Source: JBGTLW01 sp041743835 (lineage in GTDB: Bacteria > Planctomycetota > Phycisphaerae > Phycisphaerales > Phycisphaeraceae). Taken from it: 26,452 nt of DNA. Below are positions 14,668-22,620 of the stretch, piece after piece (position 1 is the first letter of the stretch; each line of letters opens with the position of its first letter). A model generated the notes under the pieces. It had not been told where the DNA came from, did no database searches, and worked only from the letters and a program-made list of their open reading frames with translations. Both the position numbers and the translations under genes were made by a program. The DNA is taken from the NCBI GenBank assembly GCA_041743835.1, contig JBGTLW010000009.1, forward strand, positions 1 to 26,452. Direction: 5' to 3'.

Positions 14668-15936
14668 ATGAACAACGGCTGCCCGTCTTACCACCTTACC
14701 CGCCGGGCATTCCTCAAGTACGGCTCGCTGGGTATCGGCACGATGCTGGGCATGCGTGTCGGCGACCTGGTCGCGCTCGCAGCCGAGGCCAACCAACGCG
14801 CAGCCGACCACGTCATCCTCCTGTGGATGGGCGGGGGCATGTCCCACATCGACACCTTCGACCCCAAGCCCGGCCGACCCACCCAGGGCGAGTTCGAGCC
14901 GATCAAAACAACCGTCGATGGCATCGAGCTTTCCGAGATCATGCCCAACCTCGCGCAGCAGATGAAGCACTGCTCGCTCATCCGCTCGGTCACCGGCAAC
15001 TCGGGCGATCACGGCGGGGCGACCTACAACCTCATGACCGGCTACCGACGCGCGCCCCAACTCATCCACCCCGCGATGGGGTCGATGGTCGTCCACGAGA
15101 AGAAACCCATCGGCGAACTGCCCGCGTTCATCTCCATCTCCGGCCGGGCGCACGCCGCGGGGTACCTCGGCCAGGCGTGCGAGGCGTACTTCGTGGCCCG
15201 CGCGGGGATGCCCGACCCCTACGTCCGGCTGCCCGAGGGCATCACCGACATCCGCGCGGAGAAGCGGCTTGAAGCGCTCGAAGCCCTCAACAAGCGCTTC
15301 CGCGAGAAGAACCCGGACATGCAGATCGACGCGATCGACGAGTCCTATCAAGCCGCGCTCAACTTCATGCAGAGCCCGGCGCTCAAGGCCTTCGAGCTCG
15401 ACGAAGAACCCACCGAAACCCGCGAGCGTTACGGCACCGGGGACTTCGGCCGCGGCTGCCTGCTGGCGCGGCGGCTGGTGGAGAACGGTGTCCGCTTCGT
15501 CCAGGTCAATAAGGGCGGGTTCGACACCCACGCCAACAACTTCAACCTCATGCGCGGGCTCGGCGGGGAGATCGACAAGGGCATCGCGGGGCTGATCGGC
15601 GACCTCGCGGCGTCGGGCATGCTCGACCGCACCCTCGTCCTGGTCCTAAGTGAGTTTGGACGCACACCACGCATCAACGCCGGCGCAGGCCGCGACCACT
15701 GGCCCCGCGTGTTCAGCTCACTCATCGCCGGCGGCGGGATCAAGCCCGGCCAAGTCATCGGCTCATCCGATGAGGACGGCTACGAAGTCGCGCAGCGGGC
15801 AGTGCAGGTCGTGGACATGCACGCCACCGTCTGTGCCGCGCTGGGCATCGACCACACCAAGCACGTGCAGACCCCGCTCGGCCGACCGATGAAGCTCGTG
15901 GACGGCGGAAACCCCATCAAAGAACTGTTCTCGTAA
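14668..15936 (+). CDS. DUF1501 protein with Tat signal (sulfatase/phosphatase-fold-like)
   Basis: The 422-aa protein begins at ATG 14668, with TGGAG 7 nt upstream. The N-terminus carries a twin-arginine signal, TRRAFLKYG with R12-R13, followed by a hydrophobic stretch, so it is an expected TatC client. The DUF1501 body shows HVILLWMGGGMSHIDTFDPKPG, LIRSVTGNSGDHGGATYNLMTG, LLARRLVENGVRFVQVNKGGFDTHANN, LVLVLSEFGRTPRIN and GRDHWPRVFSSLIAGGG. These metal-ligand-like Asp/His motifs resemble the alkaline phosphatase/sulfatase superfamily, but no substrate is known. It pairs with the upstream DUF1549/1553 gene as in other planctomycetes, so joint action outside the cytoplasm is inferred. Confidence 0.93.
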   Translation: MNNGCPSYHLTRRAFLKYGSLGIGTMLGMRVGDLVALAAEANQRAADHVILLWMGGGMSHIDTFDPKPGRPTQGEFEPIKTTVDGIELSEIMPNLAQQMKHCSLIRSVTGNSGDHGGATYNLMTGYRRAPQLIHPAMGSMVVHEKKPIGELPAFISISGRAHAAGYLGQACEAYFVARAGMPDPYVRLPEGITDIRAEKRLEALEALNKRFREKNPDMQIDAIDESYQAALNFMQSPALKAFELDEEPTETRERYGTGDFGRGCLLARRLVENGVRFVQVNKGGFDTHANNFNLMRGLGGEIDKGIAGLIGDLAASGMLDRTLVLVLSEFGRTPRINAGAGRDHWPRVFSSLIAGGGIKPGQVIGSSDEDGYEVAQRAVQVVDMHATVCAALGIDHTKHVQTPLGRPMKLVDGGNPIKELFS

Positions 15937-15990
15937 ATCACGGGCCTGCTGACCGCTTGGGTTGCCGCTTCTGTGTTTGCGTGATTGCAG

Positions 15991-16974
15991 CTACGTCCCC
16001 GGCCTGTCGCGCTTCGCCAGCGCCGCTGCGTGCGCAGCCGATGCGCTGGCAAGGCCACGCAACCCATACCCACCCTCCAGACAACTCACGACACGCCCCC
16101 CGGCGTGCTGCTCCGCCATCTGCATCACCACGCCGGTCAACTCGGCAAAGTCAGCATCCTCCAGTCGGAAGTCGCCCAGCGGGTCATCCACGCGGCTGTC
16201 AAAGCCCGCGCTGATGATGAGGAGCTCGGGCTTGAAGCGATCGATCGCCGGGCCAAGCTTGTCGGTGAACGCCGCCATCACCGGCCCGCGCCCGGTGCCA
16301 GCCGGGAGCGGGCAGTTGATCGTCAGCCCCTTGCCCGCGCCATCCCCGGCCTCGTCGGCAGCGCCGGTGTGGGGATAAAGCGGCGACTGATGCGTGGAGA
16401 AGAACAACACGGTCGGGTCGTGATAGAAGATGTCTTGCGTGCCGTTGCCGTGGTGGACATCCCAGTCGATGATGGCCACGCGCCCGAGGCCGTGGACCGC
16501 CTGCGCGTAGCGTGCAGCGATCGCGGCGTTGTTGAAGATGCAGAACCCCATGCCGCGATCGGAGGTTGCGTGGTGCCCCGGGGGCCGAACCACACAGAAC
16601 GCGTTGCGTGCCCGGCCTGTGATCACGCGGTCCACCGCCATCGTCGCCGCCCCAGCCGCGAGCAGCGCCGCCCGCCAGGACCCGCCGCTGACGTGGGTAT
16701 CGCCCGTGCTCAGCATCTCCCGACCCGCCGCGATCTCCCGCTCCGCGAGCGCGATGTAGTCCGCATCGTGGCACAACTCCACGTGCTCAAGTGCGATCGG
16801 CTCTGCCTGCTCGACGCGCACCCGTGCGGCGTCGGCATCAACGATCGGCGCGATCCCCTGCATCACCGCATCCACCCGCGCAGCAGCCTCGGGATGCCCC
16901 CGGCCGGTGTCATGCAGCTTGCAGTCCCCGTGCGTGACAATCAAGGTCGCGTCTGACTTTGGTGCGTTGGTCAT
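15991..16974 (-). CDS. Histone deacetylase-superfamily (acetoin-utilisation/polyamine deacetylase-like) enzyme
   Basis: The 327-aa protein is a zinc-dependent deacylase of the HDAC superfamily. Active-site motifs are intact: RPPGHHA (H134, H135), DWDVHHGNGTQ (zinc ligands D172 and H174), SAGFDSRVDDPLG (zinc ligand D259) and LEGGYG (catalytic-type Y303). The N-terminal segment HPEAAARVDAV is also typical. Bacterial members deacetylate acetylpolyamines or proteins; the substrate is not predictable here. The start at ATG 16974 (MTNAPKSDATLIVTHGD) is preferred over the frame start at 17016, but the Shine-Dalgarno is weak for both. It lies downstream of the transketolase-like gene, with the structured element in between, so it is probably transcribed separately. 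Confidence 0.93.
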   Translation of the reverse strand: MTNAPKSDATLIVTHGDCKLHDTGRGHPEAAARVDAVMQGIAPIVDADAARVRVEQAEPIALEHVELCHDADYIALAEREIAAGREMLSTGDTHVSGGSWRAALLAAGAATMAVDRVITGRARNAFCVVRPPGHHATSDRGMGFCIFNNAAIAARYAQAVHGLGRVAIIDWDVHHGNGTQDIFYHDPTVLFFSTHQSPLYPHTGAADEAGDGAGKGLTINCPLPAGTGRGPVMAAFTDKLGPAIDRFKPELLIISAGFDSRVDDPLGDFRLEDADFAELTGVVMQMAEQHAGGRVVSCLEGGYGLRGLASASAAHAAALAKRDRPGT

Positions 16975-17061
16975 CGTGATCCCATGGTCAGCGTTGAACA
17001 TGCGCGGGCTTATCACGCAGACCCCAAACCAAAGCCGCTATTGCCGCGCCCCAATGTCTTG

Positions 17062-17148
17062 TCCGAGCCGCCTCGTCCCCGAGGCGGGGCCGCCTCCGGC
17101 GGCAGAGCGAGCCTAGCTCGCCCCGTCGCGGGGACGCGACGGCTCGGA
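17062..17148. repeat. Five-stem cloverleaf-like structured intergenic element
   Basis: An 87-nt block folds almost completely into perfect stems. P1 is TCCGAG/CTCGGA (17062-17067 with 17143-17148). P2 is CCGCCTCG/CGAGGCGG (17068-17075, 17080-17087). P3 is GCCGCC/GGCGGC (17089-17094, 17098-17103). P4 is GCGAGC/GCTCGC (17107-17112, 17116-17121). P5 is CCGTCGCG/CGCGACGG (17123-17130, 17135-17142). P1 abuts both P2 and P5 without unpaired bases, giving a closed multi-branch junction. It lacks T-loop and anticodon features, so it is not a tRNA. Candidates are a dispersed palindromic repeat, a structured RNA, or a 3'-end element of the transketolase-like mRNA. Structure alone cannot decide the strand, because perfect stems fold on both. 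Confidence 0.65.
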
Positions 17149-17224
17149 TGTTGGCGTGTGCTGCGTGCTGGTTACGCTCCGTCACGCGACACCTCGCTTT
17201 CGACGCACAACCGCATGTGCCACA

Positions 17225-19174
17225 TCACACCAACGCCTTGACCGCTTTGGTGATGCCTTCGGGGCCCAGGCCCTGGTAGTCCATCTGGCGCCAGAGGCCG
17301 CCGGAGCCTTCGGTGTGGGTGCCGATGTGGTTGAAGTTGCCTTTGTAGCCGCGCTTCATCAGCTCGGCCCCGAGGCGGACGCCCAGGCCGGTCTTGACGT
17401 TGAACTCTTCAGCCACCAGCACGAACGGGCTGGCCAGCAGCTTGGTCATCGTGCTGGGGTCGATGGTGTTGAGCGTGGCCTTGCAGATCAGGCCGACGCC
17501 CGTGCCTTCCTTGCGGAGCGTGTCCACCGCGCCGAGGGCACGGTGCAGCGTGGAGCCAAACGACACCACGTACCCGCCGCCCGCCCCGGCCTTTGCCTCG
17601 CGGATGATGTCATCCTTGCCGGAGACAAACTTGAAACCGTCCGCGTAGAACTTGCTGCCATCCTCCTTGAGGATATAGGGGATCTTCGAGCGGTTGGAGA
17701 AGACGAAGCGCAGGCCCTTGTCGTGGAAGACGCTTGTGACACAGGCGCAGAACTGGTTGGGGTCGCCGGGGAAGTACGCGCGGGTGGTGTCGTGGTCGGC
17801 TTCGAGGCCGCCATCGCAGAAGAGGTTGTTGAGCCCGAAGTGGCAGGTGTTGTCGGCCATGTCGTCACACCCCGCGTGGCTGAAGTGCGCCAGCACGTTG
17901 GCGCGGTTGAGCCTGGCCATGGTGATCTCGCTGACGCACATCTCCAGGAACGCGGAGAAGGTGGCGAAGACGCCCTGCTTGTCGGCATCGAACCCGAAGC
18001 CAGCCGCGGCTGAGTAGTTGCCTCGCTCCATGATCCCGCCCATGACATAAATCTCGGGGAACGCCGCGCGGATCGCCGCGATGCCGGTGGACCCTTCAAG
18101 GTCGCAGTCGAACACCTTGACGGTGCGCTGGCGCTGCTTGGCATCGAGCGTGCTAAGCACATCGACCATCACCTTGCCGAACAGCCCGCGGCAGGCCTCG
18201 CCGTCCTCGGAGCAGCCGGGGTAGGTGGGCTTGCCTGGGCCTTTCTTGATCTGGTTGAGGTAGTCGATGGCCGCGGTGTGGCCCCGCGCTTCGAGGTAGA
18301 TGATGGCGTCTTTCACGCCGACAACGTCGTGGCCGTGGGGCGTGCCTTCGACGTGGGGGATGCCCGGCGCCATCTTGCGTTTGTTGATGACCGCCACGGG
18401 GCCGAGCGTCTGGATGGCCTTGACGATGCGGGCGTAGAGGCTGTCGATGTCTTCACCGTCGCCGGTGTCAACCGCGAGGCCGTGACCCGCGAGCGTCTTG
18501 CCCACGTCGTAGCCGGGCAGGTATTGCGAGGGGTGGCCGGCGATGGTGACGTCGTTGTCGTCGATGAGCAGCTTGATGTTGAGCTTCTGGGCGACGGCGA
18601 GACGCGCGGCCTCGGCGTCGTTGCCCTCCTGCTGCGAGCCGTCGCTGCCGAGCACAAAGACCACCCGGTCCGGGTGCGCCATCGCCACGCCGTTGCAGAA
18701 CGGCCACATATGCCCCAGCCGGCCGGAGGAAAACTTCACGCCGGGCGTGAACCCAAGCTCCGGGTGGCCGGGCAGCTTGGAGAGGTACTCGCGGTAGTAC
18801 AGCAGCTTCTCGGCAGAAAGCTCGCCATGCAGCACAGCCCAGAGGTACTGGGTCGCGACGCGGTGGCCGGCCTCGTCGAAGAAGGCGGGGTAAAGCCGAT
18901 CGCCCGCCGGGCCACGCATGAGCGCATCGAGGATGCACACCTCGGGCACCGTGTCGTAGGGCCCGCCCGTGTGCCCGCCCACGCCGCGCGCCGCGCCGGT
19001 CGCGGTGAAGAACACCATCGCGTCGCGGCAAAGCTGGACGTTTGCCTTGAGCGCTTCACGCTGCCCGCCGGTCAGCTTGCTGTTTGCGGGGTCCAGCGCG
19101 ATGGGCTGGTACGCGGTGAGGTCGATCGGGAAGGCTTGTGAATCGAGGATGGTGGTGCTCGCGGCTGTGGTCAT
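17225..19174 (-). CDS. Transketolase-like thiamine-diphosphate enzyme (divergent)
   Basis: The 649-aa protein has the three-domain transketolase layout. The ThDP/Mg motif is present as LGSDGSQQEGN (D178) followed 29 residues later by N207 in IDDNDVTIAGH, close to E. coli YDDNGISIDGH. The cofactor-activating glutamate is E383 in GGIMERGNYSAAAGFG, matching GVREFGM of transketolase. The N-terminal motif is GGHTGGPYDTVPEV, where canonical enzymes have GHPGAPMG. The usual substrate-binding His motifs of the central domain are replaced, and Cys-rich segments (SHAGCDDMADNTCHFGL) occur instead. It may be a transketolase with altered substrate preference or a relative of it. The start at ATG 19174 fits homology better than the frame start at 19249; the Shine-Dalgarno is weak. 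Confidence 0.85.
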   Translation of the reverse strand: MTTAASTTILDSQAFPIDLTAYQPIALDPANSKLTGGQREALKANVQLCRDAMVFFTATGAARGVGGHTGGPYDTVPEVCILDALMRGPAGDRLYPAFFDEAGHRVATQYLWAVLHGELSAEKLLYYREYLSKLPGHPELGFTPGVKFSSGRLGHMWPFCNGVAMAHPDRVVFVLGSDGSQQEGNDAEAARLAVAQKLNIKLLIDDNDVTIAGHPSQYLPGYDVGKTLAGHGLAVDTGDGEDIDSLYARIVKAIQTLGPVAVINKRKMAPGIPHVEGTPHGHDVVGVKDAIIYLEARGHTAAIDYLNQIKKGPGKPTYPGCSEDGEACRGLFGKVMVDVLSTLDAKQRQRTVKVFDCDLEGSTGIAAIRAAFPEIYVMGGIMERGNYSAAAGFGFDADKQGVFATFSAFLEMCVSEITMARLNRANVLAHFSHAGCDDMADNTCHFGLNNLFCDGGLEADHDTTRAYFPGDPNQFCACVTSVFHDKGLRFVFSNRSKIPYILKEDGSKFYADGFKFVSGKDDIIREAKAGAGGGYVVSFGSTLHRALGAVDTLRKEGTGVGLICKATLNTIDPSTMTKLLASPFVLVAEEFNVKTGLGVRLGAELMKRGYKGNFNHIGTHTEGSGGLWRQMDYQGLGPEGITKAVKALV

Positions 19175-19220
19175 GGGGGGCGCTCGATGTGAGGGGGGCG
19201 GGGCGTCGGTTGGCTGGCCA

Positions 19221-19245
19221 CATCGGCCAAGCCGATGAGATTCTA
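19221..19245 (-). promoter_or_regulatory. Extended -10 promoter with palindrome at the start site of the transketolase-like gene
   Basis: On the minus strand TGTTAGAAT gives an extended -10 box, with hexamer TAGAAT at 19245-19240. No -35 consensus is seen. Immediately downstream lies a perfect inverted repeat, CATCGGC-CAA-GCCGATG (19221-19237 as read on the plus strand). It would cover the initiation region and the first transcribed bases, as expected for an operator or a 5'-end hairpin. The leader would be about 60 nt. Confidence 0.4.
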
Positions 19246-19320
19246 ACAACCCTGTGATAGGCCGGTGTGAGATTCAGGCATCACCGTCAAGAGCCAACTT
19301 GAACCAGATGATGACAGCCT

Positions 19321-22300
19321 TCAATCCACAGCACGCAGGTGATCATCGGCGTAGCGATAGACACGCTGGCCGAGCTTGAGCGTGGCGGCGTCCTTGTCGC
19401 GTGTCAGCGTGGCTTGCGGGTGTGGTCGGCCGTCGCGCTGGATGGTGATGACAGCCAGGAGCCGCGTCGGCTTGGTGGGCGTGTCTCCCGCTTGCGGGTG
19501 CTGCGTTGAGTCGAGTTGGAGGTCGTCGAGCAGCGAGTCCAACTCGCGGTCGCTGGCCAGGGGGTTTCCGCCTTTCTCGCGCTGCTGGTCGAGCTTTTCC
19601 TTCTGGCTGAGCACGCGGTCGATAGTGAGGTCAACCCGGCGGCCCGTGTTCTGATCGCCATAGGCAGCCGTCGCCAGGTGCAACTCGCTCTCCGAGAAGA
19701 AGGTGACGCGCATCGTGGCGGGGCGGGTGTTGCGTTCGCGGTCGCGGCCGAGCGTCAAGTCAAAGCCCGACCCTTCGCCGGGCTTGAAGAAGCGCAGCCC
19801 CGGCGAGAGCTTGTCCGTCGGATCGGTGATGACATTGACCCGGCCCAACCTCATCCGCCACGCCTTCTCCTTCCCGCCCACGCGCGTCCATCGATCCGCG
19901 ACGAGGATCACAGCATCGGCCCCGCTTGTGCCGGAGTAGTCCACCTGCACTGCCCGCGCGAGTTCGATCCTGGCGTCCCGGCCGTCGGGCTGGTACTCCC
20001 CACGCTCGCCAAACTTCCCGCCGGTGAACTTATCCAGCACGACCGTCGCGCTGCCTGATCCGTCCGGCTGAAACTGCGCATGCGTCAGACGCCCCGGCCC
20101 AGCGGGGAAGGTGTCGCGGACCGTAAGGGTGGAGCCGGTGTGCGCCTCGCCGACGTGGTGCCCACTGAGGTCGGTCCACGCATGGCCAGCGCCGTCGATC
20201 TCCAGCACGCCGAAGCTGTAGATGGACGCCAAAGGCCCGGACGCGGCGTGCAGCCTGACCAGAACATCATCCGCGCCTTCCAGCCCGCTGTTGAACGTGA
20301 CCACCCCGTGCGATTCATAAGTATGGGCGAGTTTGTATGTCTGTGCGGGGTGCGTGGCCTCGGCTTCCAGGGGGTGCGTGACCAGCGCCATCAGCGCATC
20401 GAGCGGGCGCGCGATGCCCAGGCCGTGGCGGTCCATGTACCACCGCGCGACGCCTTGCGATTCGCTGGGCATAAGGGCTGCGGATTGCGAGACCATGTAG
20501 TCCAGGGTGCGTGCGCGTTCGTGCCCACGCAGGCGCACGGCGATACCCGTGAGGTGCTCGAGCCCGGTGCCCGCCGCGAGGTTGTCGCCGGTGACGTGTT
20601 GATGCATCGTCAGCAGCGGGAGCAGCGTCTCGTGAGTTTCCCACCCGCCCCAGCCGTCGGCCCCGACCTGCGCATCTACATAGCGCAGGACCGAGCGCAT
20701 CAGCCGCGTGTAGTTCTCTCGCATGTTGTCGTGAAACGTTTTGTCCGCCAGTTCAAAGCGCTGCGCATCGCGGGTGTAGTCCTGTTGCGTGTAATCGCGG
20801 AGCCGTGGCGACTGGTTGGCGTAGCCACCGGTGGGCCGGACATCGACCGCCATCGTGTAGAGGCCGGGCAAGAGCCGGACCAAATCACCATCGCGCACCG
20901 GTTGGCCATTGATCCACATGCGACAGCCGGCAGAGTGCGACTTCCAGTTGGGCATCGCCTGGACGACGCGCTCTTCATCGTTGTCGATGACGGTGTAGAG
21001 GATGAACTGATAGCCGACGCGCTTGCCCGCATCGGTTGACCACTGGCTCACCAGTGCTTTGCCCGGCGGGAAGCCCTTGCCGGTGGAACTGGTCCAGAAG
21101 CGGCCGCAGTCGCGCATGTAGATGGTGGGATTCGGGCCGTGCTGCCCCGCGGGGTCGTAGGGCCTCCAATCCAGTGAGACACCATCGACGGCAACGCGGT
21201 CGCCCGGCTCTGGCCGCAGCTTGTCCCAGCCGCCCCATGCCTTGACGATTTCATCGGTGCTGCCGTGCTTGAACGGGCCGTTGGTCAGCCAGTGCCGCGG
21301 CATCACGTCGTCTTCATACGGGTTCACCGGCACGCCGAGCCACGGCTCATAATCGGTGGTCGGCTCAATCAATCGCACGCGGTCGAGGGGCGTCGGCTTG
21401 AACACCGGCGGGCTGTCTTTGAGCAGCGCCAGCGCAGCGGTCGCGGCCGCGGCCCGGAACTTGATCCCGCCACTATCCCCCGCCGAGCGCAGGTTGAAGC
21501 CGGACTGATCGTTGGCAAACGTGTAGTACCGGCCTGTGTTGAGCAGGTCCAGCCCGTCGTCACGCTGCGCAAGGTCGCGTATGTTCTTCTCCAGATACGC
21601 AAAGACCATGTTGCGGAAGTCTTCATCCCACGCGTCGTGGCACAGGTCGTAGCTCACCGCGAGGCCCTGCAGCGTGTACGCATGGAGCCAGCCGCCGCCG
21701 TAGTAGTACGGGCTGAAAAGTTCGCCGGTACACCATGCCTTGGCTTGCTCCGCGTGCTTCTTGTCGCCGGTGAGTTGATAGAGCAGGCCGTGACCAATCG
21801 CCCAGTTCGGCCCCATCGAGTGCGTGGCTTTGGGGAAGTGGTAGCCAAAGCCGTGGGTGTGCGCGCGGTCGAGCAGCGTCGCAAGCTCCTGCATGATGGC
21901 CTGGCCTTGCGGGGTCGCGGCACGCTGGCGCAGGGTGTTGAGGTCGGCTTTGCTCAAGAGCAGCCGGGGGTGCCCGTCGGCCGCGAAGCGGAGGCCCTCC
22001 GTGGGTGTGAGGTCACGCATCGGGCGGGCTGTGGCTGTAGCCTTGCCGCGGGTCGTGGCATCGAGGAGGAACGCGCTTAGCCGATTGGCGATCAGTGGCT
22101 GCTGCCAATCGCGTGCGTCCGGCGCCGTGCCCATGCCCCACGCCTCTTCGAGCTTGCGGTGGGTCTGCTCGTGGTTCGTGCTGGTGGACTTTGCGGTGTA
22201 TGTGCCGTGATATGAGCCGTCGATCTGTTCGAGGGTGAGTGTGATGGACACGGGACCGCCCAGCGACAGCGGGCGCTCGCGGTTGTGGTTGATGGTCAGG

Positions 22301-22620
22301 TCGATGTCGAAGCGCCAGCCGGTGGGTGTCGGCTCGGCGCGTGTGACTTTGCCGGGGTGTTCCTGGCCGGGGAGCTGGGGTGTGAAGCCCCAGACCTCAG
22401 CTTCCCACTCGCCCCCCCGCCGGGTCAGGTCCAGCTCGAGTGTCTGCGTATCGGTCCAGTTGGATTGCCGCTCGCGCCGGGGTGTTTCATATCGGAGGGC
22501 ATCCACGAGCGTGACGCGAATGGCTGCATCATCCGCGATGCCCTGCGCGGCCGCGGTGGGGATTCGCGCGCAAGCGAGCAACACCGACAACAGTAATAGG
22601 CGTACAGGTCGCATCATCAT
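19321..22620 (-). CDS. Large exported heparinase II/III-like protein (second gene of pair)
   Basis: The 1099-aa protein has a signal sequence rich in Leu, ending at AAAQ. An LLAC sequence is a possible but weak lipobox. After a beta-rich N-terminal domain (about 28-160) comes a heparinase II/III-type toroid: GHPRLLLSKADLNTLRQRA, NWAIGHGLLYQLTGD, LHAYTLQGLAVSYDLCHDAW, and later WETHETLLPLLTMHQHVTGDN. A beta-sheet domain follows (VVTFNSGLEGADDVLVRLHAASG, then IEIDGAGHAW-like and DYSGTSGADAVILVADRW). About 190 residues between the toroid halves (roughly 430-620) form an inserted domain with WINGQPVRDGDLVRLLPG. It likely cleaves an acidic polysaccharide outside the cytoplasm, but catalytic residues cannot be fixed by eye. 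Its ATG overlaps the stop of the upstream paralogue, so they are translationally coupled. Confidence 0.75.
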   Translation of the reverse strand: MMMRPVRLLLLSVLLACARIPTAAAQGIADDAAIRVTLVDALRYETPRRERQSNWTDTQTLELDLTRRGGEWEAEVWGFTPQLPGQEHPGKVTRAEPTPTGWRFDIDLTINHNRERPLSLGGPVSITLTLEQIDGSYHGTYTAKSTSTNHEQTHRKLEEAWGMGTAPDARDWQQPLIANRLSAFLLDATTRGKATATARPMRDLTPTEGLRFAADGHPRLLLSKADLNTLRQRAATPQGQAIMQELATLLDRAHTHGFGYHFPKATHSMGPNWAIGHGLLYQLTGDKKHAEQAKAWCTGELFSPYYYGGGWLHAYTLQGLAVSYDLCHDAWDEDFRNMVFAYLEKNIRDLAQRDDGLDLLNTGRYYTFANDQSGFNLRSAGDSGGIKFRAAAATAALALLKDSPPVFKPTPLDRVRLIEPTTDYEPWLGVPVNPYEDDVMPRHWLTNGPFKHGSTDEIVKAWGGWDKLRPEPGDRVAVDGVSLDWRPYDPAGQHGPNPTIYMRDCGRFWTSSTGKGFPPGKALVSQWSTDAGKRVGYQFILYTVIDNDEERVVQAMPNWKSHSAGCRMWINGQPVRDGDLVRLLPGLYTMAVDVRPTGGYANQSPRLRDYTQQDYTRDAQRFELADKTFHDNMRENYTRLMRSVLRYVDAQVGADGWGGWETHETLLPLLTMHQHVTGDNLAAGTGLEHLTGIAVRLRGHERARTLDYMVSQSAALMPSESQGVARWYMDRHGLGIARPLDALMALVTHPLEAEATHPAQTYKLAHTYESHGVVTFNSGLEGADDVLVRLHAASGPLASIYSFGVLEIDGAGHAWTDLSGHHVGEAHTGSTLTVRDTFPAGPGRLTHAQFQPDGSGSATVVLDKFTGGKFGERGEYQPDGRDARIELARAVQVDYSGTSGADAVILVADRWTRVGGKEKAWRMRLGRVNVITDPTDKLSPGLRFFKPGEGSGFDLTLGRDRERNTRPATMRVTFFSESELHLATAAYGDQNTGRRVDLTIDRVLSQKEKLDQQREKGGNPLASDRELDSLLDDLQLDSTQHPQAGDTPTKPTRLLAVITIQRDGRPHPQATLTRDKDAATLKLGQRVYRYADDHLRAVD

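Noticed and set aside
12739..15531. A 930-aa minus-strand open frame
   Set aside because: It is antisense to the DUF1549 and DUF1501 genes, both with clear family motifs. Its composition (Val/Gly/Asp/Arg/His-rich) is the typical shadow of high third-position GC.
17062..17148. Possible tRNA or tmRNA because of the cloverleaf-like fold
   Set aside because: There are five stems, no T-loop TTCRA sequence, no 7-nt anticodon loop, and loops of only 3-4 nt.
17156..19141. Two plus-strand frames of about 285 aa
   Set aside because: They are antisense to the transketolase-like gene, which has intact cofactor motifs.
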